64,000 nucleotides of DNA, from NCBI GenBank assembly GCA_025200525.1, contig CM045763.1, forward strand, positions 60,591,530-60,655,529. The letters are read 5' to 3'. The notes below the pieces were generated by a model. The model was not told the origin of the DNA and made no database searches. It saw nothing but the letters and a program-made list of their open reading frames with translations. This document shows, in pieces, positions 24,217-34,887 of this stretch. Each line of letters opens with the position of its first letter. Position 1 is the first letter of the stretch. This stretch comes from Camellia lanceoleosa. Lineage: Eukaryota > Streptophyta > Magnoliopsida > Ericales > Theaceae. The position numbers and the translations under genes are program-made.

Positions 24217-24354
24217 TATTTTTATTTTATTGTCTGCAAAGGACGCTTGCCCGTATGAAATCAAGAAAAGAAAAATGCAAGTGACATATGCGGGTGTGAA
24301 ACGAAGAAAAGAAAAGTGGCTCACTTTGATGATAAGGTTTTTCTTTTTGCGTTA

Positions 24355-24541
24355 GGATCCTCTAGAGTGTTTTTCTATAGTGATCTCCCAGAGTTATTTA
24401 TCCATGGCTGACACATGTTCCACTAGAGGGTTTAAGGGTTGAGATGCAAACTAATCAAAATGACTACGTCATTTTAGTTAGTAATTTGAAAATTTTTTTT
24501 TTTTTTTCAGATTTGTTTTGAAGTCGTTCCTGTGAAGTATT

Positions 24542-24577
<36 letters not shown>

Positions 24578-25573
24578 GTTGAGAGAAAAGGAGGCACTGA
24601 GGAAGAAGACCATCGAGTTGCCTGCTACTCAGTGCCGACAAAGTTGCGTCACCCACCACTGCCGTCGCTGCCGCTGCCGCTACCACCGAAGATAGCATCT
24701 TGTTTCTTCTTGTCTCCTCTACCTCTTTTCCCTTCTCTCTGTTTCTTTTTATCTTGTTTCTTCTCTCGCTGTCTCTCTTTCTTTCTCTCTACACCTTTCA
24801 CTTTCTTTCTCTAGCTTCATCCTCAATCAATTGACGGATCTGGCATTATTATTTTCCTACAATTGGGTATCGTACATCTGTCTAGTCATAAATATCATAT
24901 ATATCTCTATTTGAATTTATTGGGGTTTTTTCTTTTTTTATTTTATTTTATAATTCCATCTCTGTTGAGTGATTTTCTGTTTTGGTCTCCTTTTTTTGTG
25001 ATAGATTTTTTTATTAATCTAAAACCAATTTCCTTGGTTAGGTATTAATTCTGTTGAATTCATTCGTAGTTGTATTTGTATTTGTATTTTTTTTTTTTGG
25101 GGCAAACATAAAGTTCAATTAGTTACTTTTTTTTTTTGGAACCGTTTCAATTAGTTACTGGGTGTCACTTTTTTGAACTTAAGTGGGTTTGCTTCATTTT
25201 CTTCAATTTTTTTTCTTCCTTTGGATTGACTCTATGTTGCAGCTATAAACCTGTATTGCGGAACATTGAGAGCAGTCTCCTTAAAATGAAGTAAGATGGT
25301 TCTGTGACGATGCAGTGAAGATGTAGAGCAATTTCAAGATTGATCAACACCAAGCATCTCTCTTTTCTTCTCTCTCTCTCTCACTCTATTTTCTATCTAC
25401 TGCGTTTATTGAAGCTAGGAGGGAATTTTGAATTTGAATTTCTTTTTTTTTTTCTTCTTCAAATTACCAACCAAAACGTTTGCATCTCAGCCCTTGAATC
25501 CTCTAGTGGAACACGTGTCGGCCTTGGATAGATCATTCTAGGAGATCACTCTAGGAATACACTCTAGAGGATC
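24355..25573. mobile_element. PIF/Harbinger-like element, about 150-bp TIRs, TTA target duplication
   Basis: The left terminus GGATCCTCTAGAGTGTTTTT and the right terminus (reverse complement GATCCTCTAGAGTGTATTCC) open inverted repeats that continue for about 105 bases at high identity (including ACACATGTTCCACTAGAGG) and then more weakly to about 150. TTA lies on both sides (24352-24354 and 25574-25576), the 3-bp duplication of PIF/Harbinger transposons. The duplicate segment near 27627-27640 lacks this insertion. The 1.2 kb interior has no transposase. It contains a GA microsatellite (24545-24572), a proline/leucine-coding stretch (24632-24814) and leader-like CT-rich sequence, so this is a non-autonomous element that may have captured gene 5' sequence. 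Confidence 0.75.
24545..24572. repeat. GA microsatellite
   Basis: About 14 uninterrupted GA repeats inside the Harbinger-like element. Confidence 0.85.
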
Positions 25574-25658
25574 TTAACGTTTTTTTGTCACTTTAAGTGG
25601 GCCATGAAAAAGAAAAAGGACAAATGTGATATAAATTAATAAAATTTATGGTAGCATT

Positions 25659-25834
25659 TAAGCCAAGTTTGGCATCTTCAAAAAAATTTAAAAAGTCAAA
25701 AAGTCACTATCCTATTTAAGTCACATCATCTTATTTAAGTCACATCACCTCTCTAAGACATCACTTCAAACCCAACCCATATTTCATAAAAAGTCAAAAA
25801 GTGCACTTATTTAGTCTTCCCAAACTTTCACTTA
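25659..25834. repeat. Short TIR element, TGTTTGGCA family
   Basis: Closely resembles the copies at 297-487 and 582-780: it starts AAGCCAAGTTTGGCATC, carries CACATCATCTTATTTAAGTC and ends AGTCTTCCCAAACTTTCACTT. Confidence 0.55.
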
Positions 25835-26510
25835 GTAGAGTTTTTTTTTTTTTTTCTAAATATGATTTGAGAATAAGAGTTGTATTTTGAGTTTGTAAGT
25901 TTTAGAATTATGATTTGAGTATAGAAAATTTGTTTAGTGAATAAGTTTTGAATTGAGTGGAGAATTTTTGATGTGACATATTATATTTGATACAAAAGCT
26001 TACAACTCATAACTAAACACACAACTCAAAAATCTATTAAAAACTCATAAAAAAATATTATTTTATTAAAAATATATATTAAAAAAATAAATAAGTGCCA
26101 ATTGTAAAAAAAAAAAAAAATCGCAATGTTTAGGTCAATCATCGACCGGACGATCGGTAGGCCAAATTTTAAAATTTAAAAGTCTGCCTGAAACAAGTTT
26201 TCAAAAGGAGGGGTGAAATTAATTTTTCAAAACTCAAACTAAATATCATACTAAAATGTAGGGGTAGAACTATAATTCCAAAACTCTTCCAAACACAGCT
26301 TATATATTTTTTTAATATATATGAGCATTTTGGCAACATTGATAAAAAGCTAGCTTTTTAGCTTTTTAATTATTTTAGTCAAAAAAGTCAATTTTTTTTT
26401 TTACCTAAAACAACCCAATTGTTGGCAAAAAATGTCATTAAAAAAATCAAAAAATTAATTTTTTACTAACTTCTCAAAACACTCTATAGATATATATATA
26501 TATATATATA
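25835..26510. other. AT-rich intergenic, probable MITE remnants
   Basis: No gene. A stretch at 26320-26480 with GCTAGCTTTTTAGCTTTTTA and TTACTAACTTCTCAAAAC resembles the 41670-42121 family but lacks clear ends. A TA run occupies about 26490-26510. Confidence 0.4.
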
Positions 26511-26908
26511 GGGTATGGCTTCTATCCAGTCTGGGATCGGATTGGACCGTGCTGTTGGGTCTGTGGGGGCCCACCACGGGTCCCATTTTGATAATCTGAA
26601 CCGTTCAATGTGTAGAACTCGTTGAGTACTATATACCTATAAAAAATCACGTTAATCAGATATCGATAGTTATGTCATCAAAATAGTTTTTTGTCAACCG
26701 TTAATTTGTTTACTGTCTAATTTTTTTAATGCGAAACTAATTTGATTAGCTATCGATATCTGATCAACGTGATTTTTTACAGACATATAGTACTCGACGA
26801 GTTTTACACATTAAACGATTCAGATTATCAAAACAAGACCCGTAATAGACTTTTATGGACCCAACAATACAATTCAATCCGATCCCGGACTGGACAGAAG
26901 CCATACCC
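26511..26908. mobile_element. 398-bp foldback MITE, Mutator-like or mariner-like
   Basis: Almost the whole element is one inverted repeat. The left end GGGTATGGCTTCTATCCAGT matches the reverse-complemented right end GGGTATGGCTTCTGTCCAGT, with arms of about 170-190 bases (GATAATCTGAACCGTT against GATAATCTGAATCGTT deeper in). ATATATATA lies on both sides (26502-26510 and 26909-26917), consistent with a 9-bp Mutator-type duplication. In a TA-rich target this could also be a TA dinucleotide duplication. No coding capacity. Its RNA would form a long hairpin. Confidence 0.75.
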
Positions 26909-26919
26909 ATATATATAAT

Positions 26920-27715
26920 ACTTTCAAGTTGAAGGGCATCTTTGCCATTGCCGATAATTAGGATCCAATCCCGGTATCCTTAATTGCATAAGTCTCCTCG
27001 AATTGACAGGCTATACGTGTTGGGTCACCATGTGAAGAAAGAGAATATATTGGTTGTTAGGTCACAATTTTGTTTTAAATAATTAAAAAATATAAAAAAA
27101 TGTAAAAGAGAGTGATAATTTGTGATTGGAAAAAACCTAAAAAGAAGTTTACGATAGCAAAAATTAATGGATAATTATTTTTTAAAAATGATATATAAGT
27201 CTAATTTTTAGATTTATTTTTTAAATTTAATAATATATAAGTAAGATAATTAACTGATAATTAACAAAAATATGATAAAAACAGATAAAAATAGAAAAAT
27301 AATTAATTGGTCAATCATTAAATTTAAAAAATGAATTTAATTTTTAAATTCAAATAATCGTACTGTTATTTTATTATATGCAAAGGACACATGCGCATGC
27401 GCCTATGAAAGCAAGAAAAAGAAAAGAAAACTGGCTCGCTTTGGGAAAATGAGTAGGAGCATTAATTAGTGCTCCTACTAATGATGTGGCAGTAGGCCTC
27501 ACCATGAATGATTTGATATTTTGGCCTTAGTGTTGTATTTTTTTTCTTTTTTTATTGAGTGTCATGTCATTAGTGGTCTTTTTAGAGTTCCAAAATTAGT
27601 GGTCTCTATCATTGTTGCTCACTTTGCTGATAATGTTTTTTGTCACTTCAAGTGGGCCATGAAAAAAAGGAAAAGAACAAATGGCACATAAATTAATAAA
27701 ATTTATATATATATT
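26920..27715 (-). repeat. Duplicated NLR upstream segment (copy B)
   Basis: Colinear with 23300-25650 once the insertions are subtracted. Shared blocks include the CATCTTTGCCATTGC region, CACCATGTGAAG, GATAATTGATTAATAATTAA-type AT sequence, TGCAAAGGACNCNTGC, and GTGGGCCATGAAAAAG followed by CATAAATTAATAAAATTTAT. No NLR coding sequence remains beside this copy, so only the flank survives or was copied. Confidence 0.65.
27444..27617. mobile_element. 174-bp MITE inserted in copy B
   Basis: This segment interrupts copy B but is absent from copy A. It is bounded by CTCGCTTTG (27435-27443) and CTCACTTTG (27618-27626), a 9-bp duplication with one mismatch, while copy A has a single CTCACTTTG. The ends GAGTAGGAGCATTAATTAG and GATAGAGACCACTAATTTTG (reverse complement of the right end) form an imperfect inverted repeat. 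A 9-bp duplication suggests a Mutator-type mover. Confidence 0.6.
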
Positions 27716-28134
27716 TTTAAATATATTATTTATAATATTTTAAAATTTTAATTTTGTTAATTTTATATTTAAAAAATTTGAGTCACTTTGATCTAATTTT
27801 AAATGGACTGTCTAAAGTTAATAAAATGATAATAAAATATACTTTGGTCTTTAAAGTTATTAATTTTGTCAATTTTATCTTGAAATATTGATAACAAAAA
27901 TAAAATATAATTTTATAATATTGAGAGATGGAATTAATAATATTAAAATTTTAGATATTAAAATGACACAAAACATATAATTTAGAAATCATAGTTGAAA
28001 TTTATAACTGTTTTGCTAACTATTTAAGTGACCGTTTGAAATTGAACCTATTTTATTCAAATTAAAAAATTCAGAGACAAAATTGAAAAAATTAAAGTAA
28101 CATAAAACTCGTACTTTAAGAACAATAATAAGGA
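27716..28134. other. AT-rich intergenic, nothing recognised
   Basis: No frames or repeat ends were seen in this stretch. Confidence 0.4.
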
Positions 28135-28590
28135 AGTATCATTTTACAACCTAAAGTATCATTCAAAAATCAATTTAACTCCTATTCTTTTAATAATATC
28201 AATTTTACGTCTAAACTATTTGATTTTGGATCAATTTTACCCCCACCGTTAGCTACCATTTATAATCAAACATAAGTTGCTAATGTGATACTAAAATTTC
28301 ATTTGAAATTTTATTTTACCCCAAACTATCTCCAGATTATCAATTAGACCCCAAACTTTATTTTATTCAGGGGTCTAACTGATATTGTGGGAATAGTTTG
28401 GAAAGTAAAATAAAATTTCAAATGAAGTTTAGGTGCCACATCAGTAACTTCAATTTGATTATTGATGACAATTGACAGTGGGGTAAAACTGATGAAAAAT
28501 TAAATAGTTTAAGTATAAAATTGATATTATTAAAAGAACAGGGTTGAATTGATTATTAAGTAATAGTTTACTAGAAAAAATGATATTTTC
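28135..28590. mobile_element. Foldback MITE of about 450 bp
   Basis: The two halves are inverse copies: TTCTTTTAATAATATCAATT on the left matches the reverse complement of the right (GTTCTTTTAATAATATCAAT), and CATTTGAAATTTTATTTTAC occurs in both arms close to the centre at about 28360. The whole unit would form one long hairpin. Non-coding. Confidence 0.65.
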
Positions 28591-28736
28591 TCTAAATATA
28601 TTTATCTTCTATTTTATTCATTGGTGTGGCACATAAATGTGTATTTAAAATGGAATTTAATAAGAATAATTCATGCAAGTAAAAGGATTTATAAAATTTA
28701 TTAATTTATTGCATCTCAAAAATGTTGGGGGTACAC

Positions 28737-31654
28737 TGTTTGCACCCATTTTCGTAAAATTCCTATCGATAGGTGGATTAATCGGATGATGACACGTAGC
28801 AGTGAAGTCAAAATGAAGTCTTTCAGCAGTCAGGGGGCTACGTGGTGTAAAGGAATTGATCATATGCATCAATTGGCTGAGAGGGTCATGAGCTAGTTAT
28901 CAATTGGTTAATTGGCTTGGTGGTTTGATTTATAGGGGACCATATTTGTGAATTGGAAAGCTTTCCTCTGTCGATCATGCTTATTAATTAAAGGGAAATT
29001 GTGTGATGATATGATTGGAGGTTTAAAAGCGGAGTTGGGTCAAATATAAAGGTTTAAAGAAGCAAATGAGGTTGCAAGCAGTTATGGGCTTTAGTAAAAT
29101 ATTTTCCGCTATTGAAGATAGTGCTAGAGATCATGGGGGACATGTGGCAGCATTGAAGAAGTTGGTTTTGCTTCAGAAAGAGGAACCAAAGAAGGTTTGA
29201 AGGTTCAAAAGGGCCAAGGTAGTTTTGAGCAGTTGAATGAAAGTGGCTTGTTGATTTGAAACATCATGGGACAGTGTCTAACAAGAAGGAAGGCATGGCT
29301 GAGATTTGGGCATTACAAAGGTAGTAAAGGAGCAAGAGAGGGGGATCAACAATCCAACAATAACTTAGTCTTTATTTTAGGAGTAGATTATCAAGTTAGG
29401 AGTAGTTTTATTCTCTATAATTTGTGACTTGTAGTTCTTGTAAACTTGGATAATTTCATTTGGAGTTACCTTTGTTTATTTGAATACTCTTTCTTTTGAT
29501 TGTTGATTGTTAATTATTCCAAATAAGTCCTTATACTTTCAAGGCATTTAGAACCTTTATACAATCGTCTGATTTTTTGTTTAAATTGTTCTTTTAAAAT
29601 TATTGCTTGGTTGCTGTTGATCTAAGCCCAACATAATTTTTACTAACTATTTTTGGCACACCTAGCGGGACAACATCCTAATTTGGAACAATGGAAAAAA
29701 CGAGACATCAAAGCCAAATGAGTGGCCCTTCTGTACTGCCTATTAGCATTTTGGTTTCACAATTGAAAAAGGCTCTTGCATCTCTTTCAGTTGAGGAAAA
29801 CAGATGCTGGTTTGTGAGTCAAGAAATACTATTGATGATTTTTCTATAGGGAAGTGTCAGACAAGGGTGGAGGTCCACAAGACACCTTCAAATGTTGGTG
29901 TTGTTACTCCATCAATTGTCATGGTTGCAAAAACAAAAGGCCATGAGAATCAAAATTCCATGGCATGGGGCAATTTCACAATGAGGAAATATTTTCTGGG
30001 TTTTCAAAAAATATTTCTAACCCATTAATGTGTGAAACAAAAAATCAGTTCTTTGTTGAGAGTAATGCAAACAATTTGGTTAAAAAGTGTGATCTTAAGC
30101 CAACTATGCCTGAAAATTATCAACAATCAAATGCTCATGAGTTTGAAATCTTTGACATTGTTCAAGATGTGAAGTATGAGTTTTTAAGGCCACCTTATGC
30201 TATGGCTTTTATTATTCAAAGTCCTTTTTGGATTTGTGGATCACATCAAAGTTTGTTCTTTATGAAATGGCTAACAAGAGAACAAAGTTCAAAAAGTTAT
30301 AGAAATATATTACCAATTGTGATTTCTTGATTAGCCAATTTCGAAGTACCAATAACTAAAACAATCTGATGTCCTAAATATTTGCTTTATTGTTTAGAGT
30401 GCTTGTCGACATTGGAAAGTTATTGTGCTCCAACTATTAGACCAATTCTTGATGAAGTATTTCTATGGTTAAAACACTCGGGTTTGTGCATTGCTTTATC
30501 GCTTGTGTAAATACATTGTCGATTGAAGTAATCTGTTACCAATTTAAAAACTCATACATGCCTTAAATTGGACTACATTTGTGAAGGATGCACAACATAT
30601 TTATCATGGCCTTTGGTGGCTATCTTATTAACATATGCTTATAATAATCATTTTTTGTTGGTTAGTAAAAAAGATTTATTTTGGTGATGGTTTTCTAACA
30701 AATCAATTTTATATACAACTCTTCAAGAATTCGAGTCTTCTCATTCTTAAAGAGTTGGGGAGGGGCATTGTTTGCACCAATTTTCGTAAAATTCCTATCG
30801 ACAGGTGGATTAATCGGATGATGACACATAGCAGTGAAGTCAAAATGAAGTCTTTCAGCAACCAAGGGGCTACGTGGTGTAAAGGAATTGATCATGTGCA
30901 TCAATTGGTTGAGAGGGTCATGAGTTAGTTATCAATTGGTTAATTGGCTTGGTGGATTGATTTATAGGGGACCATATTTGTGAATGGGAAAGTTTTCCTC
31001 TGTCGATCATGCTCATTAATTGAAGGGAAATTGTGTGATGATGTGGTTGGAGGTTTAAAAGTGGAGTTGGGTCAAACATAAAGGTTTAAAGAAGCAAAAG
31101 AGGTTGTAAGCAGTTATGAGCCTTAGTAAAATGTTTTCCTCTGTCGAAGATAGTGCTAGAGATCATGGGGGACAAGTGGTAGCATTGAAGAAGTTGGTTT
31201 TGCTTCAGACAGAGGAACCAAAGAAGGTTTGAAGGTTCAAAAGGGCCAAGGCAGTTTTGAGCAGTTGAATGAAAGTGGCTTGCTGATTTGGAACATCATG
31301 GGACAATGTCTAACAAGAAGGAAGGCATGGCTGAGATTTGGGCATTATAAAGGTAGTAAAAGAGCAAGAGAGGAGGATCAACAATCCAACAATAACTTAG
31401 TCTTTATTTTAGGAGTAGATTATCAAGTTAGTAGTAGTTTTGTTCTCTATAATTTGTGACTTGTAGTTTTTGTAAACTTGGATAATTTCATTTGGAGTTA
31501 CCTTTGTTTATTTGAATACTCTTTCTTTTGATTGTTAATTGTTCCAAAGGAATTCTTGTACTTTCAAGGCATTTAGAACCTTAATACAATCACTTAATTT
31601 TCTGTTTCAATTGTTCGTTTAAAATTATTGTTTAATTACTGTCAATCTAAGCCA
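28737..31654 (+). mobile_element. LTR retrotransposon without recognisable pol (LTR 0.9 kb, interior 1.15 kb)
   Basis: Two direct repeats, 28737-29630 and 30779-31654, both open with TGTTTGCACC and close with a CTAAGCC(C)A phrase. They are preceded by TACAC (28732-28736) and followed by TACAA (31655-31659), a 4-of-5 match to a 5-bp duplication. A purine-rich GTTGGGGAGGGG precedes the right LTR, as expected of a polypurine tract, so the element reads on the plus strand. The LTRs differ at scattered sites, so the insertion is not recent. The interior holds only short frames (29804-30028, 29965-30330) with no gag, RT or integrase signature. This is a non-autonomous element or a heavily deleted one. 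Confidence 0.75.
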
Positions 31655-31770
31655 TACAACCATGTGAAAGAAAAGTTAAAAGAAAGAAAATAATTTGTGG
31701 CTACAAAAGTTTATGGACAATTATTGTATGCAAAGGACACATGGGCCTATAAAGTCAGGAAATGATTCTC
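31655..31770 (-). repeat. Third, partial copy (C) of the NLR upstream segment
   Basis: Contains CCATGTGAAAGAAAAG, TAATTTGTGGCTACAAAAG and TATGCAAAGGACACATGGGC in the same order as copies A and B, but shorter because of internal deletions. It lies directly after the LTR element, which probably landed in or next to it. Confidence 0.5.
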
Positions 31771-31919
31771 AACATTTATAGTGCGTCATTTAACATATTT
31801 AAAATAAGAGATTAAATTGAAATAATTTTTATATATTAAACATTAAATTTATACAATTTAAATATTGAAAATTAAATTATAATATTTTTAACATAATTTA
31901 AGCATTGAAAGTAAAAGAC

Positions 31920-31986
31920 CTTGGGGTGTGGTCTAATGGCCATACTTTAAGATGTGGTGAGTGAGATGTTAAGGGTTCAAGCTTAT
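31920..31986 (+). mobile_element. Possible truncated SINE head
   Basis: TGGTCTAATGG (about 31927-31937) fits a Pol III A box and GGTTCAAGCTT (about 31974) is close to a B box, spaced roughly as in a tRNA. The TIR element at 31987 follows at once, so only the 5' head is present. No target duplication was found. Confidence 0.35.
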
Positions 31987-32239
31987 AGAGGCCCTGTTTG
32001 GTAAAACTTATAAGTAGCTTATTTCAGCTTTTAAATTAATTTAAGCTAAAAATATGTGTTTGGCTTAATTTATTTCACCAACTTATAGCTTAAATAAAGC
32101 TAATTTTCAACTTATTTTCGAAGTGGGTCTGGGGATGCTTAAGTTTATAGCTTATGCGGGAAGCTGTTTAGTCCAATATGTAATGACTTAAATGCCCCGG
32201 ATATTTCAACTATTACCAAAAACCCACCTATATAAGATT

Positions 32240-32640
32240 TGTTCTCAAGCACTGTTCACTCGAGAGGGAGAGACAGAGGCGATTTCCGGCGAGTGCGATT
32301 TCCGACGAAGGTGATTTCTAGCTCTCAACACTGTTCTTAACTCTCTCTCACACACACACACACACGAACCAGACCTCTCACTCCCTTCCTCATTCTCTCC
32401 ATCGCGCGTCAATGTCGTCGGCAGTTGGGGTTTCTTTCTCTCTCTCTCTCTCTCTTCCTCTCTCTTTCCATCGCGATCTGAAACTGGAAATCATCTCTAC
32501 CGTTCGCTTTCTCTTCGCTGCCTCCCGCACCTATATCGACGGCTGGTCATCTCTGCCGATTGCGATTTTCTTTGAAACCCTAGCACCAGCGGTTATTCGA
32601 CGGCTAGGTTGAAACCCTAGAAACAAATTGAAGAAAAAAA
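32240..32640 (+). other. Gene-leader-like insert inside the TIR element
   Basis: GC-richer than its surroundings, with CT/CA repeats (about 32342-32365 and 32437-32452), repeated GCGATTTCCGNCGA phrases and a GAAACCCTAG end. It reads like a plant promoter/5'-UTR and first-exon edge captured by a transposon (Pack-type capture). The source gene is not identifiable from sequence alone. Confidence 0.4.
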
Positions 32641-32789
32641 AAAATCAATATTAATATTAATTAAAAAAGATAAAAATGTATATTTTTGAAGAAGAAAAAC
32701 CAATATTAATTAAAAAATCAATATTAATTGGTATTAATTATTAATAAATTAATATTATATATTTTTGTAATGAATTAATTGTTAATTGA

Positions 32790-33300
32790 TACTAATTGAT
32801 AACAATTGTTGATTATTAATATTAATTGATAATAATTAATAATTTTAGTATTAATTGAGACTAAGTAAGAAATTGACACTAATTAATAATTTTAGTGTTA
32901 ATTGATACTAATAAAAATTAATTATTAATATTAATTGATACTAATTAATAATTTTATCATTAATTGAGACTAATTAAGAAATTGATACTAATTAATAATT
33001 TTAGTGTTAATTGATACTAATAAAAATTAATTATTAATATTAATTGATACTAATTAATAATTTTAGTATTAATTGAGACTAATTAAGAAATTGATACTAA
33101 TTAATAATTTTGGTGTTAATTGATACTAATAAAAATTAATTATTAATATTAATTGATACTAATTAATAAATATTAATTGAGACTAATTAAGAAATTGATA
33201 CTAATTAATAATTTTAGTATCAATTGACACTAATAAAATTTAATTATTAATATTAATTGATACTAATTAATAATTTTAGTATTAATTGATACTAATTAAT
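32790..33300. repeat. AT-rich minisatellite, period about 105-109 bp
   Basis: ATTAATTGAGACTAATTAAG recurs at about 32851, 32960, 33068 and 33172, each time followed by AAATTGATACTAATTAATAA and TTAATTGATACTAATAAAA. That gives four full copies plus partial ones. Shorter TTAATTGATACTAA sub-repeats show the unit itself grew from a smaller motif. Confidence 0.7.
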
Positions 33301-33818
33301 TTTATAATGGAAAAAAATTGTTACAATACTACTTCCATTACATTTTTGTCAGATGTATCAATTTTTATATTAGTTGACACTAATTAATACTAATTATATT
33401 AAATTTTATTAATGAAATAATTTTTTTAAATTAAAATTGAAAAAAAATGACAAATTTATCATTTTTAATCATATAAGGGCAAAAAGGACAATTATACAGT
33501 AAAAAACTATTTTACAACTTATCAACCAAACACTACTCTACTGCTTAAATGTCACGACCTGCTCCCCATACCCAAGGGTTAAGCATCGTGATGGCCAGTA
33601 ACTAAGGTTACCTCCGGCCAATTCTAAAACAGATCAATAAACGCAAGCGGAAGTAATATTTAAATAAGGGTACCAAAATAATAATTGGAGCTTCTGTTTT
33701 TATTACAAAATTTATTGACCAAAAAGGCCGATCTTTACATATAAAAATATCAATAAAAGTGCTGTGTGTATCTAATCCGCAGCCTCGCATCTAAGACTTT
33801 CCAAAAGCTATTTCTGAA

Positions 33819-33875
33819 TTGCATGTTTCCTGAAAATTAGTAAACAACTATAAGCACATAGCAGAGTGAAAAATA
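33819..33875. repeat. 57-bp direct repeat, left copy
   Basis: Identical to 34831-34887 over 57 bases (begins TTGCATGTTTCCTGAAAATT, ends GCAGAGTGAAAAATA). The pair brackets the copia integrase fragment. Confidence 0.9.
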
Positions 33876-34830
33876 AGAGAAGTAGAACTGAGCTGTCTAG
33901 AAGGCAAAGAAGAAGAAGACCAAAAAAACTGATGTAAAGAAGACAAAGAAGAAGATGCAGGTGCAGATGAAGAAAGAGTATGAAAAGGGAAACAAGATTC
34001 ATTAAAATGAACATGCCGAGAAAGATACACACGACCTGTAAGAGGGTCTAAACACCTGTAACCTTTGGCAAATGGATGATACCCTAAGAAGACACAAGAC
34101 ACAGAGCGAGGTTGAAGTTTATTAGTCACATAAGGCTTGAGCCAAGGAAAACATTGACATCCAAAAACCCGAAGTTGAGAGTAATCAGGAATGGAGTGAA
34201 ACAACAACTCAAAAGGAGATTTATGAGCGAGCTGAGAAGAAGGCAATCTGTTGATTAAAAAGGTAGCCACAGCAATAGCATCAAACCAGTACTTAAGAGG
34301 CATAGAAGCATGATGTAATAATGCAATAGTGGTATCAACAATATGTCTATGCTTTCTCTCGGCAACACCATTCTGAGATGGTGTGTAAGGACAAGAATGC
34401 TGATGAACAATACCCTCGGAGGCAAGAAAACGAATCATTTTGTTATTAAAATATTCAGTTCCACCATCGGTTCGCAGAATTTGTAAAGAAGTCTGAAATT
34501 GTTTTTCCACATATGCTTTAAACTCAATGAATTTAGAATAAACCTCACTCTTAAAAGATAAAGGATAAATCCAAGTGAATTTAGAAAAATCATCCACAAA
34601 AAGCACATAAAATTTGTAAGAAGAAGCAGACTGAAAAGGCCCCCATACATCACTATGAATTAAGGAAAGAGGTTGATTGCTAGTGGAATTAGACAAATGA
34701 AATGGAAGCCTATGGCTTTTAGCAACACAGCAGTCAACACAATTTGAAGAGACTGTCTTATGTGTAACATTATTAGAAACAAAATTCAAATGCTTCCTAA
34801 GATGAGACAATTTCAGTGAACTTGGATGAT
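33876..34830 (-). pseudogene. Ty1/copia integrase fragment
   Basis: A minus-strand frame (33848-34969) contains about 310 residues of copia integrase. There is a CVDCCVAKSHRLPF zinc-binding end, then the catalytic core with the first Asp in LIHSDVWGPF, the second in LRTDGGTEYF and the Glu in NGVAERKHRH, followed by the copia-typical RVFGCQCFPWLKPY and VFLGYHPFAKGYRCLDP segments. All three catalytic residues are present and the frame is open, so the fragment is fairly young. It starts mid-zinc-finger (HPSSLKL) and stops after about 30 Ser-rich residues; protease, RT and RNase H are missing. The ends of the open frame run into the 57-bp repeats and are not copia sequence. No function is expected. 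Confidence 0.85.
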
Positions 34831-34887
34831 TTGCATGTTTCCTGAAAATTAGTAAACAACTATAAGCACATAGCAGAGTGAAAAATA
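34831..34887. repeat. 57-bp direct repeat, right copy
   Basis: Exact match to 33819-33875. It marks the other border of the copia fragment and belongs to the host LTR sequence. Confidence 0.9.

Noticed and set aside
32412..32612. Short plus-strand frame starting MSSAVGVSF
   Set aside because: It could be a captured first exon, but no domain or downstream exon supports a gene, so it is described only as transposon cargo.
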